Shown here: positions 1 to 7,364 of the stretch, piece after piece
Numbering within the stretch: the stretch's first letter is position 1
Layout: each line of letters opens with the position of its first letter
Origin: an uncultured Prevotellaceae bacterium
GTDB lineage: Bacteria; Bacteroidota; Bacteroidia; Bacteroidales; Bacteroidaceae
Length of the DNA stretch: 12,479 bases
Direction: 5' to 3'
Assembly (NCBI GenBank): GCA_902803455.1
Contig: CADCQC010000138.1
Location: forward strand, 1 to 12,479
Notes under the pieces: model-generated
Told to the model about the DNA's origin: nothing
Databases searched by the model: none
What the model saw: the letters and a program-made list of their open reading frames with translations, nothing else
Program-made: the position numbers and the translations under genes

Positions 1-3000
1 CAGGAGATAAGGCAACGGAGCCTCAAAGGAAGCCGACACCTCACCGTAGGTATCATCTGAAGCCGTGATCTCCAGCACACCAGGTTGCGTGAAGGTATAA
101 GGGAACAGGCTCTCCTGATATGGAGCCACCCGAATATTATCGATTTGCATATAGCCGTATGATCTTCCCACGCCTACGAAAATGCCTTGCACATCCATGT
201 TGACCTCATTTGGATCCACGTTATAAGACCCCGTAGCAAGTGTCAGGAAATCAGAAGCCACCTGATAACTTACCTCACCGGTTGTCCTGTTGACGATAAT
301 CTGATAGTGATACCATTCTGGGGTGTCATTTTTCACATCACGGGTTTCGAAAGACTCGCCCGAGCCCTCTATGGTATAACTTTGGCTATAATAGCCGCCA
401 CCCGTCATTTTAAAGATATAGTTGGGATTGGAGAAATAATCTGAAGGAGAGGTAGGCATTTGGGCACCTGCTGTATAAAGAACAAAAATATTCTCATAAT
501 CAGCTTGATTGGTGTAATGCATCGCCAGGTCAAACTCAACGACATAGGCCTCATCGGTATAGGTGATACCCTCACTCTTAAACTTCGTGTATGCCGTTCG
601 GTTGTTTCCACCAGCATTCTGATTCAGTTCGATAAACTTACCCAAAAAAGCTTTTTCTTTGAGAACAGGAATACCAGCCACCACCGATTGCCATGACGAA
701 GCGTCGGTCGCACTCTCATAATTCTGTGTGTAGTAAGGCACCACCTCTCCGGTGGAAAGCGTTGTTTTCTCCCCATTGACAGCGGTAAACGCTGCGGAGA
801 CCGTCGGCATCTCTCCCATGACCGGTTGTGTGATGACGTCCACCACCGGCAACCGGTAGGTCTGTGAATCGGTAGAAGGATATTTACCAGTCAAGTCGCA
901 GTATGCCATATCAACGACATCGAATACCGGCTCTTTCACCTCGATCTCCACATCGCCGTCAGTGATATAATTCACATAGTCAGGCAAATGATACCCCACG
1001 TGAGGCGGTTGGTTGTAGGCCACGTTTTGCCATACCACGCCCATCCGGTAAACATGATCATGCATCAGTGTCGGCACCCGGTAATCCGTAGGCTCATTGG
1101 TGGTGAAAATATTGATAGTGCATCCGTCGGAACCATCCCACAAGATGACCTCTTCTCTCCAGTCACCCAGAATATCAGCAATCAGGTTGGGCACCGCCTT
1201 TGTGCCATTGATGCTCTGAGAGTGACCAAGATCAGCAAATTTTTTGAAGACGGAACGGTCTTTTTTCCCGGTGATCCATTTCTCTATCACCGGGCTGCTG
1301 CTACCATTACTGTAGCCACCGTCGAAGAGTTCGTCTTGCAGATCCCCGTCCCAATAGATTCTCATCGCATTGGAAGGAGAGTAAGTACTGATCAGCGTGC
1401 CCTGTGCCGTATAGACATCTCTGGAAGCCGCAGACCAGAGTTCGGCCCCTCTATTGTCAGCATCCACATCCGCAGCCATACCACGTCCGTTATCTCTTTC
1501 GCTTGTGAAACTGAAGAGCACCTCACCTGTAGCCGCATCATGCAGATCGCCACCATACGGATTGATACTTTCCTCATGCACATCAAACAACTCCAATCCC
1601 GGTCTGTCGGGATTGATATCCGTCAGATGGATGGCATCACCATGTCCGAAGCCCACACTGTAAAGCAGTTGTCCGTTGTTGTCAACAGCCGCACTGCCCC
1701 AGATGATCTCGTCGCACCCGTCACCATCCACATCACCCACAGAGAGGTTGTGGTTTCCGTTGCCAAAGAGCGTATACAGCGTACCCTTTCCACTGGTATT
1801 GGAAGAATAGGTTTTAGATGTCATGTTCCAGTTTGCATCATAAAGTTCCACTTTACTCGAACTGACACTGGCATGCATCCATTTATGGACGAGTTTGCCG
1901 TTGACGTAATCCACCGCCCATACATACGCTCTCGTATAATATCCCCTGCACATCACCGCAGACGGCCGGTGGCCTGTTCCGTCGAGATAAGCCACACAAG
2001 CGAGGTATCTCTCACTTCGGTTGCCGTAGTCATCAGCCCAGAAAGACTTTTGCGGATATTCCACCACGGCATCATGCCCACCCGCACGGTTTGGATTATA
2101 CCAAATGGTATGCTTGGCCTCGCCGGTAAGTCCATGGAAAACGGTCAGGAATTCCGGTCCGCTGAGGATACGTCCCGCACTATTGCGGTAATCAGTAGAA
2201 TTATTGGTTGTTTTGATTGCGTTGATATCAGCCGCCGCACTGACAAAATGCCCCTGTCCATCGATGGAGCCAGGTGCTGTCTTGCATATCATCTCCGCCT
2301 TCCCGTCTTTATCGAAGTCATAGACCAGGAATTGCGTGTAGTGTGCGCCCGCCCGGATGTTTTTACCTAAGTCGACACGCCACAGCCGTGTCCCATTGAG
2401 TTTGTAGCAATCGATATAGACGTTGCCGGTAACTCCATTATTGGCATTGTCCTGTGAATTGGAAGGATCCCATTTCACGAACAGTTCATATTCCCCGTCA
2501 GCATCGACGTCACCCACAGACATGTCATTGGGTGTGTAGGTGCATCCGTCGCCAGTAGGTCGGTCAAGGGTGATTGACAGATACTCCTTGGTCCACGGAC
2601 GGACCGTTTTTGATGTGGAAGCCACGGCACCTTCATACTTGGCAACTACTTTATACTGGCTGTTTGCCGTCCCTAATGCATCATAAAAACTGGTTGCACC
2701 ATGGAGGTCGGAGGCGATGGTGACCTCATCACGCAAGAGGTCGAACGTGGTGTTGTTGCAGTCCTCAGTGCCCAACAGACGCCAGCTGACGAACTGGCCT
2801 TTTCCTGTTTTGGCAGGCAAGGCGACAAGTCCACGGTCGAGATTTTCCATCTGGGACGCAGGGGTGAGACACGACACGCCCGGACCAGGAACATAATCGT
2901 AGAGTTTGATGATCCAACACACCTGAGCCCCCAACGCCTTGAAAGTGAGAGACTGCGTGGCATCACTTTCCAACTGGATGTCATAAATCTTCTCAATCAG

Positions 3001-3357
3001 TTGATTATCAACTTTCTTGGGGAAAAGATATTGGGTTGTTCCGAAAGCAGACGCCCCCAACTGACTCAGATAAGCATCATCTGTTGTGGAATTCGCATAT
3101 CCTGAAATGACAACCCTTTTGATCGTCACCCCCTCTGGAATCTGTATGGTATAGCCCACATTCCTGGAGTATTTGATGGTATTGTTCTGACCTTTGGAAT
3201 CAGCATAATTTTTTCCAGCCGTATTACTGATGCTGAAACCATCTTGAAACGACCAGGAGTCATTGATGGAAGTGGCTTGTGACAGCACATAACAATGTTG
3301 AGCCATCACCATCGCGACAGCCATCATCGCGATACATGCAAGGAATACTCTTTTCAT
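1..3357 (-). CDS. Secreted rhamnogalacturonan lyase, PL11 family, multidomain (C-terminus beyond window)
   Basis: The frame is open from ATG at 3357 to the window edge, giving 1119 residues with no stop. Residues 1-19 look like a signal peptide cleaved at AMVMA|Q; there is no lipobox. Residues ~20-140 form a beta-rich module not assigned to a family. The PL11 rhamnogalacturonan-lyase region spans ~165-795, from MENLDRGLVA with FVSWRLLGTE to VPTLMHDHVYRMGVVWQNVA and YNQPPHVGYHLPD. It contains calcium-loop-like repeats DVDADGE (~283), DFDKDGK (~348) and DVDGDGC (~542). Residues ~880-1080 resemble a LamG/concanavalin-like fold (EFDLAMHYT, WYHYQIIVNRTTGEV, MQIDNIRVAP) and probably bind glycan. 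PL11 enzymes cleave the rhamnose-galacturonate backbone of rhamnogalacturonan I by beta-elimination. A sorting domain may lie beyond the edge. The start sits 5 nt after the ridA stop, so co-transcription is likely. The family call is firm; the accessory modules are inferred. Confidence 0.9.
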   Translation of the reverse strand, partial: MKRVFLACIAMMAVAMVMAQHCYVLSQATSINDSWSFQDGFSISNTAGKNYADSKGQNNTIKYSRNVGYTIQIPEGVTIKRVVISGYANSTTDDAYLSQLGASAFGTTQYLFPKKVDNQLIEKIYDIQLESDATQSLTFKALGAQVCWIIKLYDYVPGPGVSCLTPASQMENLDRGLVALPAKTGKGQFVSWRLLGTEDCNNTTFDLLRDEVTIASDLHGATSFYDALGTANSQYKVVAKYEGAVASTSKTVRPWTKEYLSITLDRPTGDGCTYTPNDMSVGDVDADGEYELFVKWDPSNSQDNANNGVTGNVYIDCYKLNGTRLWRVDLGKNIRAGAHYTQFLVYDFDKDGKAEMICKTAPGSIDGQGHFVSAAADINAIKTTNNSTDYRNSAGRILSGPEFLTVFHGLTGEAKHTIWYNPNRAGGHDAVVEYPQKSFWADDYGNRSERYLACVAYLDGTGHRPSAVMCRGYYTRAYVWAVDYVNGKLVHKWMHASVSSSKVELYDANWNMTSKTYSSNTSGKGTLYTLFGNGNHNLSVGDVDGDGCDEIIWGSAAVDNNGQLLYSVGFGHGDAIHLTDINPDRPGLELFDVHEESINPYGGDLHDAATGEVLFSFTSERDNGRGMAADVDADNRGAELWSAASRDVYTAQGTLISTYSPSNAMRIYWDGDLQDELFDGGYSNGSSSPVIEKWITGKKDRSVFKKFADLGHSQSINGTKAVPNLIADILGDWREEVILWDGSDGCTINIFTTNEPTDYRVPTLMHDHVYRMGVVWQNVAYNQPPHVGYHLPDYVNYITDGDVEIEVKEPVFDVVDMAYCDLTGKYPSTDSQTYRLPVVDVITQPVMGEMPTVSAAFTAVNGEKTTLSTGEVVPYYTQNYESATDASSWQSVVAGIPVLKEKAFLGKFIELNQNAGGNNRTAYTKFKSEGITYTDEAYVVEFDLAMHYTNQADYENIFVLYTAGAQMPTSPSDYFSNPNYIFKMTGGGYYSQSYTIEGSGESFETRDVKNDTPEWYHYQIIVNRTTGEVSYQVASDFLTLATGSYNVDPNEVNMDVQGIFVGVGRSYGYMQIDNIRVAPYQESLFPYTFTQPGVLEITASDDTYGEVSASFEAPLPYLL

Positions 3358-3362
3358 CTTAT

Positions 3363-3749
3363 TTATTTTTCAACTATGGATGCGATGACTTCAATCTCCA
3401 CCATGGCCCCTTTGGGTAACGTCTTCACAGCCACTGCCGAACGTGCGGGGAACGGCTGTGCGAAAAATTCAGCATAGACACTGTTCATCTCTGCGAAATC
3501 CCCCATATCTGCCAGGAAGACAGTAGTTTTCACCACCTCTGCGAGTGTAGCTCCCGCCTCTTCGAGGATGGCTTTGATATTGAGCAGAGACTGGCGAGTC
3601 TGTTCTTTGATACCACCCTCAGGGAATGCGCCCGTCTTGGGATCGATGGGTAACTGTCCGGATGTGAAGATCCAATCACCTACTTGGATGGCCTGACTAT
3701 AAGGACCGATGGCTGATGGAGCCAATGCTGTAGAAATACTATTCTTCAT
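3363..3749 (-). CDS. ridA: RidA family reactive enamine/imine deaminase
   Basis: This 128-residue protein has the usual length and full pattern of the RidA (YjgF/YER057c/UK114) family. Visible marks are IGPYSQA near the N-terminus (Tyr17), FTSGQLPIDP, FPARSAVAV carrying the ligand-binding Arg (Arg103) and VEIEVIA with the conserved Glu near residue 120. Family members hydrolyse reactive 2-aminoacrylate and other enamines/imines released by PLP enzymes to ketoacid and ammonia, protecting PLP enzymes in the cytoplasm. The gene has its own near-consensus promoter, which would give a 5' leader of only about 13 nt. The PL11 lyase gene follows 5 nt after its stop. The role of RidA is known from the family; a link to pectin use is not evident. 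Confidence 0.93.
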   Translation of the reverse strand: MKNSISTALAPSAIGPYSQAIQVGDWIFTSGQLPIDPKTGAFPEGGIKEQTRQSLLNIKAILEEAGATLAEVVKTTVFLADMGDFAEMNSVYAEFFAQPFPARSAVAVKTLPKGAMVEIEVIASIVEK

Positions 3750-3768
3750 GGTTGTAAAAGTTTGTGCA

Positions 3769-3799
3769 CAAAGATAAAGATAAAAAATGATATATCAAA
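3769..3799 (-). promoter_or_regulatory. Promoter of ridA (and probably the PL11 gene)
   Basis: On the minus strand the -33 element TTTG (3799-3796) is followed after 19 nt by TATCTTTG (3776-3769), an exact match to the Bacteroidetes primary-sigma consensus TTTG / TAnnTTTG. Transcription would start near 3762, just ahead of the ridA ATG at 3749. No second promoter was seen before the PL11 gene, so this one may serve both. Confidence 0.75.
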
Positions 3800-3890
3800 G
3801 AATCGTCATAAGAATGAGAGATTCTCTTTCCCCGATATGAGAGAAGCGACTATAGACTTATGGTGCTCATCGGTCCACCTGATATGAAAA

Positions 3891-4783
3891 TTATTGTTTT
3901 CTGCCCCTTAGACGCGCCCATTTCAGCCTCAACAAGTTCCAATTTGAACGAAGAAGGCGTCGCGAATACCTGGTTGCAAACAACCATCGTGAATGGTTGC
4001 TCAGAGTGATATCAATAGCGAAATCCCTTTTTATCAAGTCCAAGTCAGTGACCAACCCCGGCATCCGATGTGCCAGCACATCATTCATCACATTGGAGTC
4101 ATGCACCACTTCAACCCAGGCAGGCTTATCCGGAAGGTCGATGATGTGTTTATGACAATGATGAAAGAGCGACAATGAACTATGGCTGCCAAACCCATAT
4201 ACAGTAGTGAGTTTGGTTTCGTCAGAAAGGCTTTCAAGAAGCGATAGAAAATGGTTGTTGACATATTTGACACGCGTAGCAATGTTCATGTCAGTAAAAT
4301 ACTGTAATCCTCTACGGTAAGTGATGAATGACGGTTTGTCAAGTGGCAGTTTTTCTGCCTCATGACGGATATCCTCTACAAATGTCGTTCTCAGAGCATC
4401 ATCGTTATCAAAATAGGTTGTGAGCACCGCATCAAAAGAAACACCTTTTTCTTCCATTCGGCCAAATCTTTGGCGATGACCTCACAAAAAACTCTCAGAA
4501 AATAACGTCCCGCATCATGTCTCACGAAAACAGGATTAAACTGGGGGCATCTCCGCTTATATTGTTCCAAACAATCCTTCCATTTTGGCGGAGTATCCCT
4601 ATCGAACAACACCACCCATAGAAAATCATCACTCGTCTGTGCTGAGATAGACGGGAAACAAAAGCGGTCGAACAACAGAAACCTTTTGGTCAGCCATTGT
4701 TCATTGAGTGTGGGAGCCCCATTTTTGTCAGCTTTCCATATAGGAATGTTGAAACGTGTGAGGATGTAATGACGCAGTCGCAT
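3891..4783 (-). pseudogene. Putative rhamnosyltransferase-like glycosyltransferase, interrupted by a frameshift
   Basis: Two overlapping frames together give one protein of about 296 residues. The first runs from ATG 4783 (MRLRHYILTRFNIP, FLLFDRFCFPSISAQ, FLWVVLFDRDTPP). The second, ending at 3891, continues with GVSFDAVLTTYFDNDDAL, PSFITYRRGLQYF and WVEVVHDSNVMNDV. These blocks match the putative rhamnosyl transferase family (Pfam Rhamno_transf, PF11316), with DNDD as the likely nucleotide-sugar/metal site. The join requires a -1 shift in the short A run at 4450-4446 (sense GAAGAAAAAGG). Without it the first frame ends at 4391 after about 17 unrelated residues, losing the DNDD site. It could be an inactivated gene, a sequencing error or, less likely, slippage. 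The gene has its own promoter and stands between pheA and ridA. Family assignment is good; functional status is open. Confidence 0.75.
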
Positions 4784-4806
4784 AAGTAAAAGTGTTTATG
4801 ACACTG

Positions 4807-4834
4807 CAAAAATACATCATAATCCTCACACGGC
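4807..4834 (-). promoter_or_regulatory. Probable promoter of the glycosyltransferase gene
   Basis: The minus strand carries TATTTTTG at 4814-4807, a perfect TAnnTTTG -7 element. A weaker TTAG lies 20 nt upstream where TTTG is expected. The start codon at 4783 would be only about 17 nt from the predicted transcription start. This suggests the glycosyltransferase is transcribed separately from pheA, whose stop is 128 nt upstream. Confidence 0.5.
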
Positions 4835-4911
4835 CTAACATCTACATCCAAAAGTTGCTGTCCTGCCATGAAAGAACGACTAACGCCAATCATCACATCT
4901 CAGAGGCTCCC

Positions 4912-5754
4912 TCACAAGGTCTGCCTGCCCTCCTGATATTCTCCCAATATTCTGAGGTTGTTGGTCAAAGGAGTGATGGCATCTATCGACTGCCGGTAAC
5001 GGGTGAGATTATCATACATCACGTCTACATAGAATAGATATTCCCATTCTCTTCCTATGATGGGAAGCGATTGTATTTTCGTGAGATTGATGCGGTAGAA
5101 CGACAGGATGGCGAGCACATGGCTCAGACTGCCCTCCTCATGAGGCAATGCGAAGACAATACTTGCCTTGTTGGCCTTCTCAATAGGCCGCAAAGAATTG
5201 GCAAGCCATGGATTGGATGCGACAAGAAACCTTGTGAAATTATGCTTATTGTCCTCGATATGGTCCTCAAGCACCTTCAGTCCATAGTATCTGGCAGCCT
5301 CCGCATGGCAGATGGCCGCCCAGCCATGGTGTTTCTGCTCTGCGATCATCCTCGCACTACCAGCAGTGTCTTCCGCCTCCACGAGTTTCATCTGCGGGTG
5401 CTGTTCCAGGAAATGCCGGCACTGCATCAGCGCCACCGGATGAGAGTGGACCTCCTTGATGGTGTCCCAATCATCTTCCGGCATGCAACAGATGCAATGC
5501 GAGATATGCAATTTATGTTCACCGACGATAGACACCCCCGCATTGGTCAGAAGTTCATAGTTGTGCAACAATGAACCTGCGATCGTGTTCTCGATGGCCA
5601 CCATGCAGATGGCCGTGGCATCACCACGGATGACATCGAACACCTTTTCGAAGGTTGAGCAACAAACCAGTTCTATCTCTTCATTCTCAAAATAGAGATG
5701 CGCCGCTATATCATGAAACGACCCGATCTCTCCTTGTATGGCTATTTTTTTCAT
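4912..5754 (-). CDS. pheA: Prephenate dehydratase with C-terminal ACT domain
   Basis: The 280-residue protein converts prephenate to phenylpyruvate, the committed step of phenylalanine synthesis. The catalytic domain (1-~180) shows IAIQGEIGSFHDIAA at the N-terminus, VAIENTIAGS (~53-61) and the catalytic TRF motif within HNFTRFLV (171-178). The ACT regulatory domain (~198-270) shows GSLSHVLAIL and KIQSLPIIGREWEYLFYVD; the usual ESRP Phe-binding motif reads QSLP here. There is no chorismate mutase domain, so this is the monofunctional form. ATG 5754 was chosen because it begins the conserved MKKIAIQG; the frame runs 24 codons further upstream but only through trpA. It starts 7 nt after the trpA stop, so it appears to be the last gene of the trp operon. 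That is an unusual place for a Phe-branch gene. Confidence 0.95.
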   Translation of the reverse strand: MKKIAIQGEIGSFHDIAAHLYFENEEIELVCCSTFEKVFDVIRGDATAICMVAIENTIAGSLLHNYELLTNAGVSIVGEHKLHISHCICCMPEDDWDTIKEVHSHPVALMQCRHFLEQHPQMKLVEAEDTAGSARMIAEQKHHGWAAICHAEAARYYGLKVLEDHIEDNKHNFTRFLVASNPWLANSLRPIEKANKASIVFALPHEEGSLSHVLAILSFYRINLTKIQSLPIIGREWEYLFYVDVMYDNLTRYRQSIDAITPLTNNLRILGEYQEGRQTL

Positions 5755-5761
5755 GTGATGA

Positions 5762-6565
5762 CTAATCAGTAGATGAGACAGGAAGACCCAGTGCGGAGAA
5801 TAACTTGTCGAGGGCGACATTGGCATCCCCCTCGTTTTCGTTCAACAAGGTGACGAACTTTGAGCCGATGATGGCACCTGCGGCATTATCCTGTGCAGCC
5901 TGGAGCGTTTGGGCATTAGAAATTCCAAAACCGATCATCCTGGGGTTGCGAAGATTCATCCCATTGATGCGCCGGAAATATGCCTGTTTCTGTTCGTTGA
6001 AATGCTGTTGTGTTCCGGTGGTGGACGCCGAACTGACCATATAGATAAATCCATCCGTATGTTCATCGATAAACCGGATACGCTCCTCACTTGTCTCCGG
6101 CGTGATGAGCATGATGATGCGCAGGTCGTATCGGTCGGCAATCGGTTTGACGATGTGCAGATAGTCATCAAACGGCAGATCAGGAATGATGGCGCCACTG
6201 ATGCCAGCTTCGGCACACGACCGGCAGAACTCCTCGATACCGTAATGAAGGATAGGATTGAGATAACCCATCAGCAGGAGAGGGATATGCACCTGCTCTC
6301 TGATGGCCATCAGTTGCGAGAACAGTTTTTTCAGCGACATGCCATTCTTTAACGCCTGCGTGGCAGCACTCTGTATCACCGGACCATCGGCCAAGGGATC
6401 ACTGAAAGGGATGCCCACCTCGATCATGGCGATACCACGCTGCTGCATGGCGAGGATGACATCGGCAGTGCCTTCAAGCGTGGGACAGCCAGCACAGAAA
6501 TAGAGAGACAACAGTTTCTTCTCACCCCTATTGGCGAAGAGTTGATTGATTTTATTATTGTTCAT
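5762..6565 (-). CDS. trpA: Tryptophan synthase alpha subunit
   Basis: The 267-residue TIM-barrel protein cleaves indole-3-glycerol phosphate to indole and glyceraldehyde 3-phosphate, passing indole to TrpB in the alpha2-beta2 complex. The catalytic Glu49 (MIEVGIPFSDP), Asp60 (PLADGPVIQ) and Tyr175 (GFIYMVSSAS) fall at the same numbers as in well-studied TrpA proteins. The phosphate-binding segments GFGISNAQT and AIIGSKFV are intact. ATG 6565 gives the normal N-terminus MNNNKINQLF; an upstream in-frame TTG at 6625 would add 20 unrelated residues overlapping the trpC stop, so it was not used. The start overlaps the stop of a 19-codon ORF by ATGA, which allows translational coupling. The gene lies between trpC and pheA, where trpF would be expected just upstream. 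Confidence 0.97.
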   Translation of the reverse strand: MNNNKINQLFANRGEKKLLSLYFCAGCPTLEGTADVILAMQQRGIAMIEVGIPFSDPLADGPVIQSAATQALKNGMSLKKLFSQLMAIREQVHIPLLLMGYLNPILHYGIEEFCRSCAEAGISGAIIPDLPFDDYLHIVKPIADRYDLRIIMLITPETSEERIRFIDEHTDGFIYMVSSASTTGTQQHFNEQKQAYFRRINGMNLRNPRMIGFGISNAQTLQAAQDNAAGAIIGSKFVTLLNENEGDANVALDKLFSALGLPVSSTD

Positions 6566-6621
6566 GACTTGATCATCATTTGGTTGTTTGTAGAAAAAGC
6601 GCTTGTCGATGGCAGAGACAT
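6562..6621 (-). other. 19-codon ORF exactly filling the trpC-trpA gap (possible trpF scar)
   Basis: An ATG directly abuts the trpC TGA (TGA|ATG), and the frame ends in a TGA that shares ATGA with the trpA start. The peptide is MSLPSTSAFSTNNQMMIKS. It resembles no family I know. The internal ATGATGATCAAG encodes MMIK, which is like the start of many TrpF proteins (M-I-K-V-C-G-M), then stops. It may be a deletion scar or simply a translated spacer that carries ribosomes from trpC to trpA. The coupling geometry is seen; the origin is speculation. Confidence 0.35.
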
Positions 6622-7362
6622 TCAAAGCGCAGAAATAAAATCACGGAGCGTAGTTCCCGGATCGGCAGAGGCCATGAAATGCTCCCCCATAAGGAATCCA
6701 CGGAAACCCGCCTGGCGGAGAGCCTTGACGGTGGATGGATCAGAGATGCCACTCTCGCTGACCTTGACAGCCTCCACCGGCAAGCGGTCGGCGAATCGGA
6801 AACTGTTTTCCACATCGGTGACAAAAGACCCGAGATTGCGGTTGTTGATGCCACAGAGATCAGGCTCCAGGTCAGCATATTCCAGTTCCTGTTCCGAGTG
6901 CATCTCCAAGAGCACTTCGAGTCCCAGTTCATGAGCCTTGTCCATGAGTCTTTTGCACTCAGCCTTTGTGAGGCAGGCAGCGATCAGCAGAACGGCAGAA
7001 GCCCCACAAAGAGCAGCCGCAAAGAGTTGCGCCTCATCGGTCACGAAATTCTTGTAGAGCACAGGAATGGACACACCAGATTGCCGGGCCTGACGGATGA
7101 AGTCATCAGAACCCCCGAAGAAATGTTCGTCTGTAAGGATCGAGATGGCAGCGGCACCATTCCTCTGATAACTCAACGGGATGACATCAGCCCGTCCGTC
7201 TTCCTTTATCCATCCTTTCGACGGTGAGCGCCGTTTGAATTCCGCGATGATTCCCGTCGGGCTGTTGAGCAAGGCCTCCCTCAGGGATGGTTTCGGAGCA
7301 TAAAGACGTTCTATCTCCTTACGTTTATACTGAATGATATCCAGCAATATATCTTTCATCAT
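6622..7362 (-). CDS. trpC: Indole-3-glycerol phosphate synthase
   Basis: The 246-residue TIM-barrel enzyme converts carboxyphenylamino-deoxyribulose phosphate to indole-3-glycerol phosphate. The diagnostic IAEFKRRSPSKG (39-50) carries the catalytic Glu41, Lys43 and Lys49. Further family blocks are ILTDEHFFGGS, KNFVTDEAQ, INNRNLGSF and SESGI. The length is that of a monofunctional enzyme: there is no fused TrpF domain. It starts 2 nt after the trpD stop with tandem ATGs (7362 and 7359; the longer form is given). Its substrate is the product of phosphoribosylanthranilate isomerase, whose gene is absent here. Confidence 0.97.
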   Translation of the reverse strand: MMKDILLDIIQYKRKEIERLYAPKPSLREALLNSPTGIIAEFKRRSPSKGWIKEDGRADVIPLSYQRNGAAAISILTDEHFFGGSDDFIRQARQSGVSIPVLYKNFVTDEAQLFAAALCGASAVLLIAACLTKAECKRLMDKAHELGLEVLLEMHSEQELEYADLEPDLCGINNRNLGSFVTDVENSFRFADRLPVEAVKVSESGISDPSTVKALRQAGFRGFLMGEHFMASADPGTTLRDFISAL

Positions 7363-7364
7363 GC

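Noticed and set aside
988..2370. A 460-codon plus-strand open frame
   Set aside because: It lies antisense to the PL11 lyase, has no recognisable domain and an unlikely composition, while the opposite strand gives a continuous, clearly homologous protein.
3811..3870. Possible terminator hairpin after the glycosyltransferase (TTCTCT with AGAGAA)
   Set aside because: Only 6 bp with a 12 nt loop and no T run, so it is too weak to call.
4446..4452. Programmed -1 ribosomal frameshifting site
   Set aside because: The sequence reads G AAA AAG in the zero frame rather than A AAA AAG, so re-pairing in the P site is poor, and this family is not known to use frameshifting.
5755..5826. Upstream start extending PheA by 24 residues
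   Set aside because: The added residues only read through trpA in another frame; MKKIAIQG at 5754 is the conserved beginning.
6566..6625. TTG start at 6625 extending TrpA by 20 residues
   Set aside because: The extension overlaps the trpC stop and matches nothing in TrpA; the ATG at 6565 gives the standard N-terminus with Glu49, Asp60 and Tyr175 in register.
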